Assembly: GCA_963682085.1 (NCBI GenBank)
Contig: OY821614.1
Coordinates: 1-64,000, forward strand
Source: Thiodubiliella sp900128405
Lineage (GTDB): Bacteria; Pseudomonadota; Gammaproteobacteria; PS1; Pseudothioglobaceae
Length of the DNA: 64,000 bases
Direction of reading: 5' to 3'
The notes beneath the pieces were generated by a model. That model saw nothing but the letters and a program-made list of their open reading frames with translations, did not search any database and was not told where the DNA came from. Made by a program: the position numbers and the translations under genes. Shown here one piece after another: positions 1 through 15,000 of this stretch (position 1 is its first letter; each line of letters opens with the position of its first letter).

Positions 1-3000
1 TGGTAAGTGCCGTAACAAGCAAACTTTGAGCGGTAGCATCAGCTACAGTGAAGTTAATAAGCACATTCGAATTAGTTTCATTTACATCGCTGTTGCTATC
101 GCCTTGGGTTTTAATGTAAAGCTTAACATTGGTGGCAACACTAGTGTCAGCTTCAGCATGGATATATTTAGCCAAACTGGCTGAATCTGTAATACCACCA
201 CTCGCATATAATATGACATCAATAAGATTTAACTTGTCTGCTGTAACATCAAAGTCAGTAATGGTATCAGCATCAGATTCAAGGTCTCCAGTAATATTTT
301 CTTTACCGTAGTAAAAGATATCTGCACCCGCATTCCCTGTTAGAGTATCTGCACCTGCACCTCCTATTATGGTATCTGCACCCGTGCCACCTACTAAGTT
401 ACTTATTGTGGTATTCGATAAGATATTGCCCTCTTTTAAAGTGAGAGCATTAGTGGATTCAGTTGAGATATTACCTGCGGTATCAATAATATAAAGATGA
501 TATTGACCTGCTTCTAAATCTGAGGTTGAGATCTTTGTAAGAGCGTTGGCTGAAATTTCTGTTTTAATGGCTGTATTGGCATTGATATTAGACACATAAT
601 TATCAAATATATCTAGGCTCTGATTGGTTAGATCAAGGGTGTCTTTAAATAAATAAGCGGTGCCAGTCTCATTACTTTTAATCTCAATATCAGCTGATAT
701 TAAAGCTGCTGTTTCTTCCATGGTTGCGATTGGAATTGTATTGTCTATTATGATATCTTTAACAACAATGTTAGATGTTGAAAATTTTTGCTCACGGTTA
801 AAATAATTTATCCCACTGGTTATGCCAATTTCATTAACATTGCTCTGATTTCTAAGTTCTGAAATACTTGGTGATGTTTCCATGCTGGTCTCTGAAGTAA
901 ATATTACTAAATCATTAGTGGCATCTGGATTGTTTGCAATGTTATTTGCACCAGTAGTGGATTTAACCTTAATGCTATTAATATTATATAGTTGACCCAA
1001 GTCAATTTGCACCCAGCCATTTGTAGAATTTAATGATGTCGCTAACCCCTCGCCATTTCCATTTTTACCATCAACAATCTCTGCAGGTAACCAAGTATTG
1101 TGTGGACTTATATTTCCAAAATTTACAGTTTTATTTAGAGCAACATTAACCCCATCAACCATGATTTCAACTTCGCCAATATGAAGCTTTTTTGCTACGG
1201 TAAGTTCTTGTTGTAATAAGACATAGCGAGAGAAAACCATAGCATCTATAGCTAGGTTGGCATTACGGTTAGCAGTATCTTTAAGTGTATCAGCACCTAG
1301 TGATAAGGCGTTAACGGATGATGTAATATTTGTTGTGTCAACACCACTTTCAACTGTGTAATCAAAGGTCAGAATGTTTGAATCAGAACCGCTTGTATAG
1401 GTGGCAATTTTATCCACGCCATCAACCTTAATGGTGTAAGTTGTTTCTGGGTTTAAAGTGTCTTTCATTGTTAGATGAACTTCTTCACTCATAAATACTT
1501 TTACAATAATTTTATCACCAGCCTTTAAGGAATTTTCCTCTTCGTTATCACTTTCGCCACTAATGACAACATTGGTTATGGTTGGGTCTTTGGTGTCCGC
1601 CATAACCGCAGTAGCCCTGCCACCATTTTCTTCAATAGTAGCTACTGGTGCGGTTGATGCATCTAGTGTGGACGCTAAGGCATCTGGAGTGTTTACCGTT
1701 AGGTTGCTCGCAGTGGTGTTGCTTAAGCCTTGTTCATCAGTAACGCTTAGGGTAACAGTTTGTGCAGAACCTGTATAAGTTACAGCGTTAGTAATTGCAT
1801 TAACAGCATCTTGTGTGGCATTATTGTTAAAGGTGATTTCTAGGTTGCCAGCGTTATTATCACTGCCTTTTATTTGCACATTCAATAATTCTGAGTTAGT
1901 GGTGTTAAATGAAGTATCTAAGTGTAAATTACCCGTTGAGGTGTTTAGTGAAGTATAAAACACTGTGCCATTTTTAAGATAAGTAATGGTGTTGTCATTT
2001 CTTTCTATACTAAAGGTGTCGTTAGCGTTATAACTTGTTATCCTGAAAGCAACTCTTGTGTTAATTGTTGCTCCACTAGCGATTTCATAAATATCAATGT
2101 TGCCAGTCTGCGTTAGAAAGATTGCGTAGTTTATTTTATCGTAGTTGGCATCTTCATTGGTGTATGACAAACCAAGCACTACTGCCTCACTATTGCTTAC
2201 TGCTGTTGCGGAAACAGAACCATTGGCACTAAAACTCTCTAATGAGAAAATACCACTGTTCCAGCCTGCTGTTCCAGTTGTGGTTAATTTAGTGCCATCA
2301 ACTACAACATCTACTGCATCTGTAAAGGTAGGTGTAACGGTTTTGGCTATGGTGCCGACTACAGTGCCATCGTAGCTCACTGTTGAGTTACTGGCGGTAA
2401 CCTTGTTGGCACTAGTGCTAATTATGTTAAAGGTGGCATTGATCGTGTTGGTAGCGGTAAAGTCAACAACTAGGTCTTCATAACCGCCATCTTCAGTAAT
2501 GGTAATGGCTTTGCCAAATAATGAGCCAGAAACTTCTGCACCTTCCACAAGGGTTGGCGCTAAAGCGTCAACTATTATATCTATAGCAATATTAGCAATA
2601 TTACCGCCATTCACAGTATAAGCAAATGCATTGCCTGCTGCATCTTGAATACCTGTAACCAACGATTCCTTTAAAGCAGTCTCATCGATAGCAAGCTGAC
2701 CATTTTGACCGCTAGCCACAGTATAAGTCAAAATACGCGTAGCTGTGTTATCTGTGCCAGACCAAATTGCTGACATACCTATATTTGCAACAGTAAAGAT
2801 AGTATTGTTCGTGCCAGAAGTTAAGCCATTTACATTACCATCAAAAGTAATGGTAAGTTTGGTGATATCGCCAATAGCACTGCCACCATTTTCATCAATA
2901 GTAACTACTAGTGCGGTTGATGCATCTAGTGTGGGTGCTAAGGTGTCTGGAGTGTTTACCGTTAGGTTGCTCGCAGTGGTGTTGCTTAAGCCTTGTTCAT

Positions 3001-6000
3001 CAGTAACGCTTAGGGTAACAGTTTGTGCAGAACCTGTATAAGTTACAGCGTTAGTAATTGCATTAACAGCATCTTGTGTGGCATTATTGTTAAAGGTGAT
3101 TTCCAGGCTGCCAGCGTTATTATCACTGCCTTTTATTTGCACATTCAATAATTCTGAGTTACTGGTATTAAACGAAGTATCTAAGTGTAAATTACCCGTT
3201 GAGGTGTTTAGTGAAGTATAAAACACTGTGCCATTTTTAAGATAAGTAATGGTGTTGTCATTTCTTTCTATACTAAAGGTGTCGTTAGCGTTATAACTTG
3301 TTATCCTGAAAGCAACTCTTGTGTTAATTGTTGCTCCACTAGCGATTTCATAAATATCAATGTTGCTAGTCTGTGTTAGAAAGATTGCGTAGTTTATTTT
3401 ATCGTAGTTGGTATCTTCATTGGTGTATGACAAACCAAGCATTACTGCCTCTCTATTGCTTTCTGCTGTTGCGGAAACAGAACCATTGGCACTAAAACTC
3501 TCTAATGAGAAAATACCACTGTTCCAGCCTGATGTTCCAGTTGTGGTTAATTTAGTGCCATCAACTACAACATCTACTGCATCTTTAAAGGTAGGTGTAA
3601 CGGTTTTGGCTATGGTGCCGACTACAGTGCCATCATAGCTCACTGTTGAGTTACTGGCGGTAACCTTGTTGCCACTAGTGCTAATTATGTTAAAAGTGGC
3701 TTTGATCGTGTTGGTAGCAGTAAAGTCAACGACTAGGTCTTCATAACCGCCATCTTCAGTAATGGTAATGGCTTTGCCAAATAATGAGCCAGAAACTTCT
3801 GCACCTTCCACAAGGGTTGGTGCTAAAGCGTCAACTGTTATTGTGTTTGCATTATCTGTTACTATTGGTGTAGTTAATATTGTGGCATTGTCTACAGCAT
3901 CTTTTATAGTGCCACCGTTTAGAGCTAAAGCACTTGTAGTAGCCGTTATACCTGTTGTTGCTGTGTTGGTGGTATCACCATCAGCCACGGTGTAACTAAA
4001 TATTAAAGTATTACTAGAAGAGCCTGAAGCATAAGTAGCAACTCTGTCCACGCCACCTATATTGATAGTGTAGGTAGGTGTGCCAGCATTTGTAGAGACC
4101 ATCACTGTTTCGCTCATAGTAACAGTGATAATAATTTTATCACCTACACTCAATATGCTAGTCTTAGTAGCGTCAGTAGCGTTTGTTGCAGTGATGGCTG
4201 TGGCATTAACTTCTGGTGTGGCAGTATTATTAGTAACACTTTGGTTGCTTATGCTTGCAGCGTCATTACCTGCTACATCTTGAATGGTGTTATGGTCATC
4301 GCCTATAGTGGGGTCGTCATAGCTAATCAGCACAACGGCACCAATGGCAACAGCACTTGTTAAAGTTAGGGTAACAGTTTTAGCAGTGGCATTAATCACG
4401 GCATCGCCTGTAAAGGCATTGGTTACTATAGATCCATCCACTTTAAGTGTAAAGGTGCTAATGTTAGGCACATAAACTGCATCTAAGATTTCATTGTAAG
4501 TAAGTATTAAGGTATCGTCATTAACAGTGGCACTATCAAGAACAGGGGCTAAGGTGTCAACTGTAAAATCCTGTATTTTTGCTGTAGAGGCGTTACCTGC
4601 CGCATCAACCAATTTAGCGACCACACTACCATTAGCAGCAATTGAGGACACATCATCTGCTGGCACATCAACTGTCCAGTCTGTTCCACTTGAGGTAAAT
4701 GCAACTGATGTATAGTCTTTGGAGTTAAAGGTAACGACGACTTTATCGCCATCTGATGCACCATTAATGGTGCCTTTAATGATAAAGCCATTGGCTTTAT
4801 CATTGATATTAATAATAAAGTCTGTGCCAGCAATTTCGCTAATAGTGTTGACGATAGCAGTTGGGGCTTCGGTGTCAATGGCTAACGACACTGAATTATT
4901 AGTATCCGCACCATCAATATTATTATTACCCACTGCATCGCTGAATTTATTATTTGCAACTGATATGGCACCTGCTATGGTGCTATTTGCTGTTGGTGTA
5001 AAGGTTGCTGTATAAACTCTAGTCTCGCCAGTTTTAAGTGCAAAATTAGACAACGAACCCCCTATTACAATAACATCGTTTTGAATAAAGTCAGTAGATA
5101 CTTCACTTAAAGTAAAGGTAATAATTGCAACTTCACCTACTTTAAGCGCACTCGTATTACTTGTAATGGCAATTGTTGGTGCGGTCTCATCAGAGATGGG
5201 TACTGCAAATATTTCTACTTCGTCAATATGATGCCAAGCGTCTGTAGAGTATGTTAAAACAACCTGATCAAAATCGTCAGCAGTACTGCTGTTTCCATCC
5301 CTTAGATATGAAACAGCAGGAATATGATCTGGTGTCTTAGAAGTTATTACAACACTACCAGATGCATATGTAAAACCTCCATTTGTTCCAAATGTAATAA
5401 CAGCATTTCCTTGAATGGCAATATCCTCTGGACCACTACCAGTTGATTTTATACCATCAGTTATTTTAGACAAGAAAGTCGCTTCATTAACAGTGGCTTC
5501 TACCCAAAATGAAGTGCCACCAGTAACATTTACAGCTATAGTCGGAACAATATTAATATTAGTGCGTACATCAATAGTTGCTATGGCGGAAGTCCCCTCA
5601 TTAGAGGCTTCATCAATATAACTGATGGTTGCTGTACGCACGCCATCAATTGGCGTTGCCTGAGTATTTTTAAGCTTAATTGCCTCAACAATTGCCTCTA
5701 CCTGGGAAGTAGAAAAATTACTGACATCATTTTTAGAGATAACTAAAGTTTTATCTGAACTTGTATATTTATAATCAATGCCAGTAATGCTTCCTATCGT
5801 AATATTATCACTAGTGTGATTATTATCAAGCGCTAAATCAACATCTAAAACTAACTTATCATTAACAACATCTAAAGTAGCACCACCTAATACAACTTTA
5901 ATTTCTTTAATATCTGTTGCACTTGGGGTGGCAATATCAGCATCAAATGCAATACCTGCTACAATTTGTACTTTGCTCGCATCAACTGAACTGGTTGGAT

Positions 6001-9000
6001 TATCTCCAACTATAGGGTCTAAATCCACTGCATCTGGCGGGACAATGTCCGCAGTTTGCACTTTGTAGTTGTCGGAATTTTTAGAGCTTACAGGCGCATT
6101 GCCTATCTCATTTGTCCAATCAGTACCAACGCTAATTATATTAGTGTCAATATTTGTATCTGCTGCTGGGGTAAAGGTGGCAGTATAGACTGTATTAGAG
6201 CTATCAACCGTTAAGTTGGTGATAGTGCCATTAGGAGAAGTGATATCGGCAATATCAAAAGTACTAACATTAAGCCCTGAAACCTTATAAAAATCTTCTC
6301 CATCTACCCATCCTGAAAAATTTGAGGTGGCTGTTGTTAGTGAAGTAATATCGCTTGCGCTGACTCCAGATTTGTGTATAAATTTCTCTTGGTATTCAAT
6401 GCCACCGCCACTTTTTTCCGTTAAAGTAAGCACAAGATAGCGTGCTGTTCCATCCGTTGTGTTACCAATAATCCAAGTATTGATTAATGTTGTGGATTTA
6501 ATAATATTATGGTTACCATTATAAATAATGCCACTGTCTTTATTTACAAAGCTATCAAAACTAGCAATAACCACATCACTTGCTCTACCAGTGGCGCTCC
6601 AAGTTCTTAAATCATTTGTATTAGAGAGGTTATCAATAACTTGTTCGGTTTTAACTGCTTCACTAAAGGTAAATGTTACCGTTGTGGTTTCACCTGCCAT
6701 TAATTCAGTATCATCCATGGTAATGGTGTTTAATACTGGCGCAATAGCATTAACAGTCAGTGTATTAACACTTGCAGCTGCAACGGCATTGAGATCAAGG
6801 TCATTACCAGCAATATCTTTCAAGGTGCTGGTTCCATTTGCAGTTAGTTTGTTTGTGCCAGCAGTGATACCACCTGTTGTATCAGTCTCACCGGGAATAA
6901 CGGTATACTCAAATACCAAGGAATTTGAACCTGAACCTGATTTATAGATAGCTTGCCTCGCAACACCACCAATCATAATTTCATATTGTGGAGTATTAGC
7001 ATCATCCCCTTTAATGACATTTACTATTTTATCTGTTGTCAGCGTAACAATAACTGTGTCACCTATTTTAAGAAGATTGTTGTTTGCAGTAACTGCTACG
7101 GCTGTTGCAGTTGGTTTTACAATGTCTAAGGTGTAACCATTATCACTTAAGGTGAGAGCAGTAACATTACCCGCTGTATCAATCACCCGAGCAGTCAGAG
7201 TTTTACCTATGCCTGCTATCAAGGTAACAGGATCATCTGTGGTTTCCCACGCCTTATTATTGCCAGTGGTGTTTACCCAATTTATACCATCAGCACTAAC
7301 TTGTAGTGTTTCATCAGTTGCTAAGACAAGATTATTACCCAAGGTTAAACTAACCTTGACTACACTATTATTGGTAATACGATCATTGCCCAATATACCT
7401 GCATCATTACTAATAGCCACAGTATGCGTCCCTACTGGTGCATTTGTTATTGTTGTGTCAATGGTTACTTCTGAGGTCTCGCCTGAGTCGTTCACTATAT
7501 GTCCTAACAAAGTACCTGACAACTTAACTTGTATGGTGTATTTTGTGTTACTGTTTAGTCCAGAAGTCCAATCACTATTATTTGCTAATGTCCAATTGCC
7601 AGCATTGTCTATGCTTATTGCATTGATTAAAGTGCTACTAACCGTATGCACCACACTATTTGTTGAGAAAAACTTGATTTCTGAAATAGATAGATTAGTA
7701 ACATTACTTAGATTTGCAATCTTCCCTGTGATTGTAGCAGTGGACAATTCACTGGTATTAATATAACCATCAGTAACACTAACATTGGCACCAGACCAAG
7801 CAACGGTTGTGCTTAAACTGGCAGCACTGAATGCCCAAGTACCACTGTCGTTAATACCTGCAAAATTATTGCCTGCAACATCTGTTAATACGCCAGAGGC
7901 TATCTCTATATAGTAAGATTTACCAGACTCTAAATTGGTGCTTGGGTTAATGGTTAAGGTTCTATTATCCGTGCCACCAATGGTTATATTGGCACTTTGA
8001 ATGTCCAGTGTTTCAAATATTATAGTGCCACCACTTTCTTTAATGACAATATCACCCGTTCCTCTGGTAATGGTTTCATTAAATGTTGCCACAAGATTAC
8101 TACTTGGCGCCATATGACCTAAGGTTTCTAATGTGATCGTAGGGGTGGCTGTATCTACTGTAATAGCCAAAACAGCAGAAACATCACTGACATTACCTGC
8201 TGCATCAGTTGCCTGTGCAGTAACATTGTGTAATGAACCAGCCGACAAGTCTATATCCAAAGTAAAGTTACCACCGCTATTCGCAGTTACTGTGCCCAAT
8301 GAAGTGGTGCCATTAAATAACTCTACTGTGGCATTTGCTTCCGCTGTTCCAGAAATGGTTAAACCACTTGTTTCCTTGGTAAGGTTATCACTATTACTGC
8401 TACCGCTATCGTCTTCATCAGCCAAATCCAAACTTATTGGTGCAGTTGGACTTGAAGTATCAATGGTTACTGTGGCAGTTGAAGCCGTAGAGACATTACC
8501 TGCAATATCAACCGTATAAACTCTGTATACGCCATCCTCTAAATCAGTTACTGCCAAATCAGTTGCCGTATTTGCAGTTGCAATGGTAACTTTGTTTACT
8601 TTATTTGCTGATACTAAAGTGTCAAGCATAGCTTGAGTAGTGCCAACATTAACGACTACTGAACTGTGAACCAAGTATGCTGTGCCAGTTTCAGAACTTT
8701 GCACAGATACATTGGCTGTATTTTTAGTGTCCGTTGTCGTGCTGAGTGTTACCAGTGGGTTACCAGTATCTAAGGTGTAACTATTATCACTTAAGGGCAG
8801 GGCAGTAACATTACCCGCTGTATCAATCACCCGAGCAGTCAGAGTTTTACCTGTGCCTGCAATTAAAGTAACAGCATCATCTATGGTTGCCCATGTCTTA
8901 TTACTACCTGTAGTTACCACCCAATCTGTACCATTAGCACTAACTTGTAGCGTTTCATCACTTGCCAAGACAAGATTATTACCCAAAGTTAAACTAACTT

Positions 9001-12000
9001 TAACTGCACTATCATTGGTAATACGATCATTGTCCAATACACCTGCATCATTACTAATAGCCACAGTATGCATCCCTACTGGTGCACCTGTTATTGTTGT
9101 ATCAATGGTTACTTCTGAGGTATCACCTGCACCATTCACTGTATTACCTAACAAAGTGCCTGACAGCTTAACCTGTATGGTGTATTTTGCGTTACTGTTC
9201 AGTCCAGAAGTCCAGTTGCTATTATTTGCCAATGTCCAATTACCAGCATTGTCTATGATTATTGCATTAATTAAAGCACTACTAACCGTATGCACCACAC
9301 TATCTGTTGAGAAAAACTTGATCTCTGAAATAGACAAACCAGTAATACCATTTGGATTAGCAACCTTACCTGTTACTGTCGCAGTAGACAACTCACTGGT
9401 ATTAATATAACCATCAGTAACATCAACATTAGCACCAGACCAAGCAACAGTTGTACTTAAACTGGCAGCACTAAATGTCCAAGCACTACTGTTATCAATA
9501 CCTGCAAAATTATTGCCTGCAACATCTGTTAATACACCAGAGGCCATTTCTATATAGTAAGATTTACCAGACTCTAAATTGGTGTCTGGGTTAATGGTTA
9601 AGGTTTTGTTATCTGTGCCACCAATGGTTATGTTGGCATGTTGAATACCCAGTGTTGCAAATGTAGTGCCATCACTTTCTTTAATGACAATATCCCCCGT
9701 TCCTTTGGCAATGGTTTCACTAAATGTTGCAACAAGATTACTATTTGGCGCTATCGTGCCTACAGTTTTTACTGTGATTGTAGGGACGGCTGTATCTACT
9801 GTAATAGCCAAAACAGCAGAAACATCACTGACATTACCTGCTGCATCAGTTGCCTGTGCAGTAATCTCGTGTAATGAACCAGCTAACAAGTCTATATCCA
9901 AAGTAAAGTTACCACTGCTATTCGCAGTTACTGTGCCCAATGAAGTGGTGCCATTAAATAACTCTACTGTGGCATTTGCTTCCGCTGTTCCAGAAATGGT
10001 TAAACCACTTGTTTCCTTAGTAAGGTTATCGCTATTACTACTACCACTATCATCTTCATTAGCCAAATCCAAACTTATTGGTGCAGTTGGACTTGAAGTA
10101 TCAATGGTTACTGTGGCAGTTGAAGCCGTAGAGACATTACCTGCAATATCAACCGTATAAACTCTGTATACGCCATCTTCTAAATCAGTTGCTGCCAAAT
10201 CAGTTGCTATATTTGCAGTTGCAATGGTAACTTTGTTTACTTTATTTGCTAATGCCAAAGTGTCAAGCATAGCTTGAGTAGTGCCAACATTAACGACTAC
10301 TGAACTGTGAACCAAGTATGCTGTGCCAGTTTCAGAACTTTGCACAGATACATTGCCTGTATTTTTAGTGTCCGTTGTCGTGCTGAGTGTTACCAGTGGG
10401 TTACCAGTGTCTAAAGTGTAACTATTATTACTTAAGGGCAGGGCAGTAACATTGCCCGCTGTATCAATCACCCGAGCAGTCAGAGTTTTACCTGTGCCTG
10501 CAATTAAAGTAACAGCATCATCTGCAGTTGCCCATGCCTTGTTAATGCCAGTAGCATTTACCCAAGTTGCACCATCAGCACTAACTTGTAGCGTTTCATC
10601 ACTTGCCAAGACAAGATTATTACCCAAAGTTAAACTAACTTTAACTGCACTATCATTGGTAATACGATCATTGTCCAATACACCTGCATCATTACTAATA
10701 GCCACAGTATGCGTCCCTACTGGTGCACCTGTTATTGTTGTATCAATGGTTACTTCTGAGGCATCGCCTGATCCATTCACTGTATTGCCTAACAAAGTGC
10801 CTGACAGCTTAACTTGTATGGTGTATTTTGCGTTACTGTTCAGTCCAGAAGTCCAGTTGCTATTATTTGCCAATGTCCAATTACCAGTATTGTCTATGCT
10901 TATTGCATTAATTAAAGCACTACTAACCGTATGCACCACACTATCTGTTGAGAAAAACTTGATTTCTGAAATAGACAAACCAGTAATACCATTTGGATTA
11001 GCAACCTTACCTGTTACTGTCGCAGTAGACAACTCACTGGTATTAATATAACCATCAGTAACACTAACATTGGCACCAGACCAAGCAACGGTTGTGCTTA
11101 AACTGGCAGCACTGAATGCCCAAGTACCACTGTCGTTAATACCTGCAAAATTATTGCCTGCAACATCTGTTAATACGCCAGAGGCTATCTCTATATAGTA
11201 AGATTTACCAGACTCTAAATTGGTGCTTGGGTTAATGGTTAAGGTTCTATTATCCGTGCCACCAATGGTTATATTGGCACTTTGAATGTCCAGTGTTTCA
11301 AATATTATAGTGCCACCACTTTCTTTAATGACAATATCACCCGTTCCTCTGGTAATGGTTTCATTAAATGTTGCCACAAGATTACTACTTGGCGCCATAT
11401 GACCTAAGGTTTCTAATGTGATCGTAGGGGTGGCTGTATCTACTGTAATAGCCAAAACAGCAGAAACATCACTGACATTACCTGCTGCATCAGTTGCCTG
11501 TGCAGTAACATTGTGTAATGAACCAGCCGACAAGTCTATATCCAAAGTAAAGTTACCACCGCTATTCGCAGTTACTGTGCCCAATGAAGTGGTGCCATTA
11601 AATAACTCTACCGTGGCATTTGCTTCCGCTGTTCCAGAAATGGTTAAACCACTTGTTTCCTTGGTAAGGTTATCGCTATTACTACTACCACTATCATCTT
11701 CATTAGCCAAATCCAAACTTATTGGTGCAGTTGGACTTGAAGTATCAATGGTTACTGTGGCAGTTGAAGCCGTAGAGACATTACCTGCAATATCAACCGT
11801 ATAAACTCTGTATACGCCATCTTCTAAATCAGTTGCCGCCAAATCAGTTGCCGTATTTGCCGTTGCAATGGTAACTTTGTTTACTTTATTTGCTAATGCC
11901 AAAGTGTCAAGCATAGCTTGAGTAGTACCAACATTAACGACTACTGAACTGTGAACCAAGTATGCTGTGCCAGTTTCAGAACTTTGCACAGATACATTGC

Positions 12001-15000
12001 CTGTATTTTTAGTGTCCGTTGTCGTGCTGAGTGTTACCAGTGGGTTGCCAGTGTCTAAAGTGTAACTATTATCACTTAAGGGCAGGGCAGTAACATTACC
12101 CGCTGTATCAATCACCCGAGCAGTCAGAGTTTTACCTATGCCTGCTATCAAGGTAACAGGATCATCTGTGGTTTCCCACGCCTTATTATTGCCAGTGGTG
12201 TTTACCCAATTTATACCATCAGCACTAACTTGTAGCGTTTCATCACTTGCTAAAACAAGATTATTACCCAAAGTTAAACTAACTTTAACTACACTATCAT
12301 TGGTAATACGATCATTGCCCAATATACCTGCATCATTACTAATAGCCACAGTATGCGTCCCTACTGGTGCATTTGTTATTGTTGTGTCAATGGTTACTTC
12401 TGAGGTCTCGCCTGAGTCGTTCACTATATGTCCTAACAAAGTACCTGACAACTTAACTTGTATGGTGTATTTTGTGTTACTGTTTAGTCCAGAAGTCCAA
12501 TCACTATTATTTGCTAATGTCCAATTGCCAGCATTGTCTATGCTTATTGCATTGATTAAAGTGCTACTAACCGTATGCACCACACTATTTGTTGAGAAAA
12601 ACTTGATTTCTGAAATAGATAGATTAGTAACATTACTTAGATTTGCAATCTTCCCTGTGATTGTAGCAGTGGACAATTCACTGGTATTAATATAACCATC
12701 AGTAACACTAACATTGGCACCAGACCAAGCAACGGTTGTGCTTAAACTGGCAGCACTGAATGCCCAAGTACCACTGTCGTTAATACCTGCAAAATTATTG
12801 CCTGCAACATCTGTTAATACGCCAGAGGCTATCTCTATATAGTAAGATTTACCAGACTCTAAATTGGTGCTTGGGTTAATGGTTAAGGTTCTATTATCCG
12901 TGCCACCAATGGTTATATTGGCACTTTGAATGTCCAGTGTTTCAAATATTATAGTGCCACCACTTTCTTTAATGACAATATCACCCGTTCCTCTGGTAAT
13001 GGTTTCATTAAATGTTGCCACAAGATTACTACTTGGCGCCATATGACCTAAGGTTTCTAATGTGATCGTAGGGGTGGCTGTATCTACTGTAATAGCCAAA
13101 ACAGCAGAAACATCACTGACATTACCTGCTGCATCAGTTGCCTGTGCAGTAACATTGTGTAATGAACCAGCCGACAAGTCTATATCCAAAGTAAAGTTAC
13201 CACCGCTATTCGCAGTTACTGTGCCCAATGAAGTGGTGCCATTAAATAACTCTACTGTGGCATTTGCTTCCGCTGTTCCAGAAATGGTTAAACCACTTGT
13301 TTCCTTGGTAAGGTTATCACTATTACTGCTACCGCTATCGTCTTCATCAGCCAAATCCAAACTTATTGGTGCAGTTGGACTTGAAGTATCAATGGTTACT
13401 GTGGCAGTTGAAGCCGTAGAGACATTACCTGCAATATCAACCGTATAAACTCTGTATACGCCATCCTCTAAATCAGTTACTGCCAAATCAGTTGCCGTAT
13501 TTGCAGTTGCAATGGTAACTTTGTTTACTTTATTTGCTGATACTAAAGTGTCAAGCATAGCTTGAGTAGTGCCAACATTAACGACTACTGAACTGTGAAC
13601 CAAGTATGCTGTGCCAGTTTCAGAACTTTGCACAGATACATTGGCTGTATTTTTAGTGTCCGTTGTCGTGCTGAGTGTTACCAGTGGGTTACCAGTATCT
13701 AAGGTGTAACTATTATCACTTAAGGGCAGGGCAGTAACATTACCCGCTGTATCAATCACCCGAGCAGTCAGAGTTTTACCTGTGCCTGCAATTAAAGTAA
13801 CAGCATCATCTATGGTTGCCCATGTCTTATTACTACCTGTAGTTACCACCCAATCTGTACCATTAGCACTAACTTGTAGCGTTTCATCACTTGCCAAGAC
13901 AAGATTATTACCCAAAGTTAAACTAACTTTAACTGCACTATCATTGGTAATACGATCATTGTCCAATACACCTGCATCATTACTAATAGCCACAGTATGC
14001 ATCCCTACTGGTGCACCTGTTATTGTTGTATCAATGGTTACTTCTGAGGTATCACCTGCACCATTCACTGTATTACCTAACAAAGTGCCTGACAGCTTAA
14101 CCTGTATGGTGTATTTTGCGTTACTGTTCAGTCCAGAAGTCCAGTTGCTATTATTTGCCAATGTCCAATTACCAGCATTGTCTATGATTATTGCATTAAT
14201 TAAAGCACTACTAACCGTATGCACCACACTATCTGTTGAGAAAAACTTGATCTCTGAAATAGACAAACCAGTAATACCATTTGGATTAGCAACCTTACCT
14301 GTTACTGTCGCAGTAGACAACTCACTGGTATTAATATAACCATCAGTAACATCAACATTAGCACCAGACCAAGCAACAGTTGTACTTAAACTGGCAGCAC
14401 TAAATGTCCAAGCACTACTGTTATCAATACCTGCAAAATTATTGCCTGCAACATCTGTTAATACACCAGAGGCCATTTCTATATAGTAAGATTTACCAGA
14501 CTCTAAATTGGTGTCTGGGTTAATGGTTAAGGTTTTGTTATCTGTGCCACCAATGGTTATGTTGGCATGTTGAATACCCAGTGTTGCAAATGTAGTGCCA
14601 TCACTTTCTTTAATGACAATATCCCCCGTTCCTTTGGCAATGGTTTCACTAAATGTTGCAACAAGATTACTATTTGGCGCTATCGTGCCTACAGTTTTTA
14701 CTGTGATTGTAGGGACGGCTGTATCTACTGTAATAGCCAAAACAGCAGAAACATCACTGACATTACCTGCTGCATCAGTTGCCTGTGCAGTAATCTCGTG
14801 TAATGAACCAGCTAACAAGTCTATATCCAAAGTAAAGTTACCACTGCTATTCGCAGTTACTGTGCCCAATGAAGTGGTGCCATTAAATAACTCTACCGTG
14901 GCATTTGCTTCCGCTGTTCCAGAAATGGTTAAACTACTTGTTTCCTTAGTAAGGTTATCGCTATTACTACTACCACTATCATCTTCATTAGCCAAATCCA

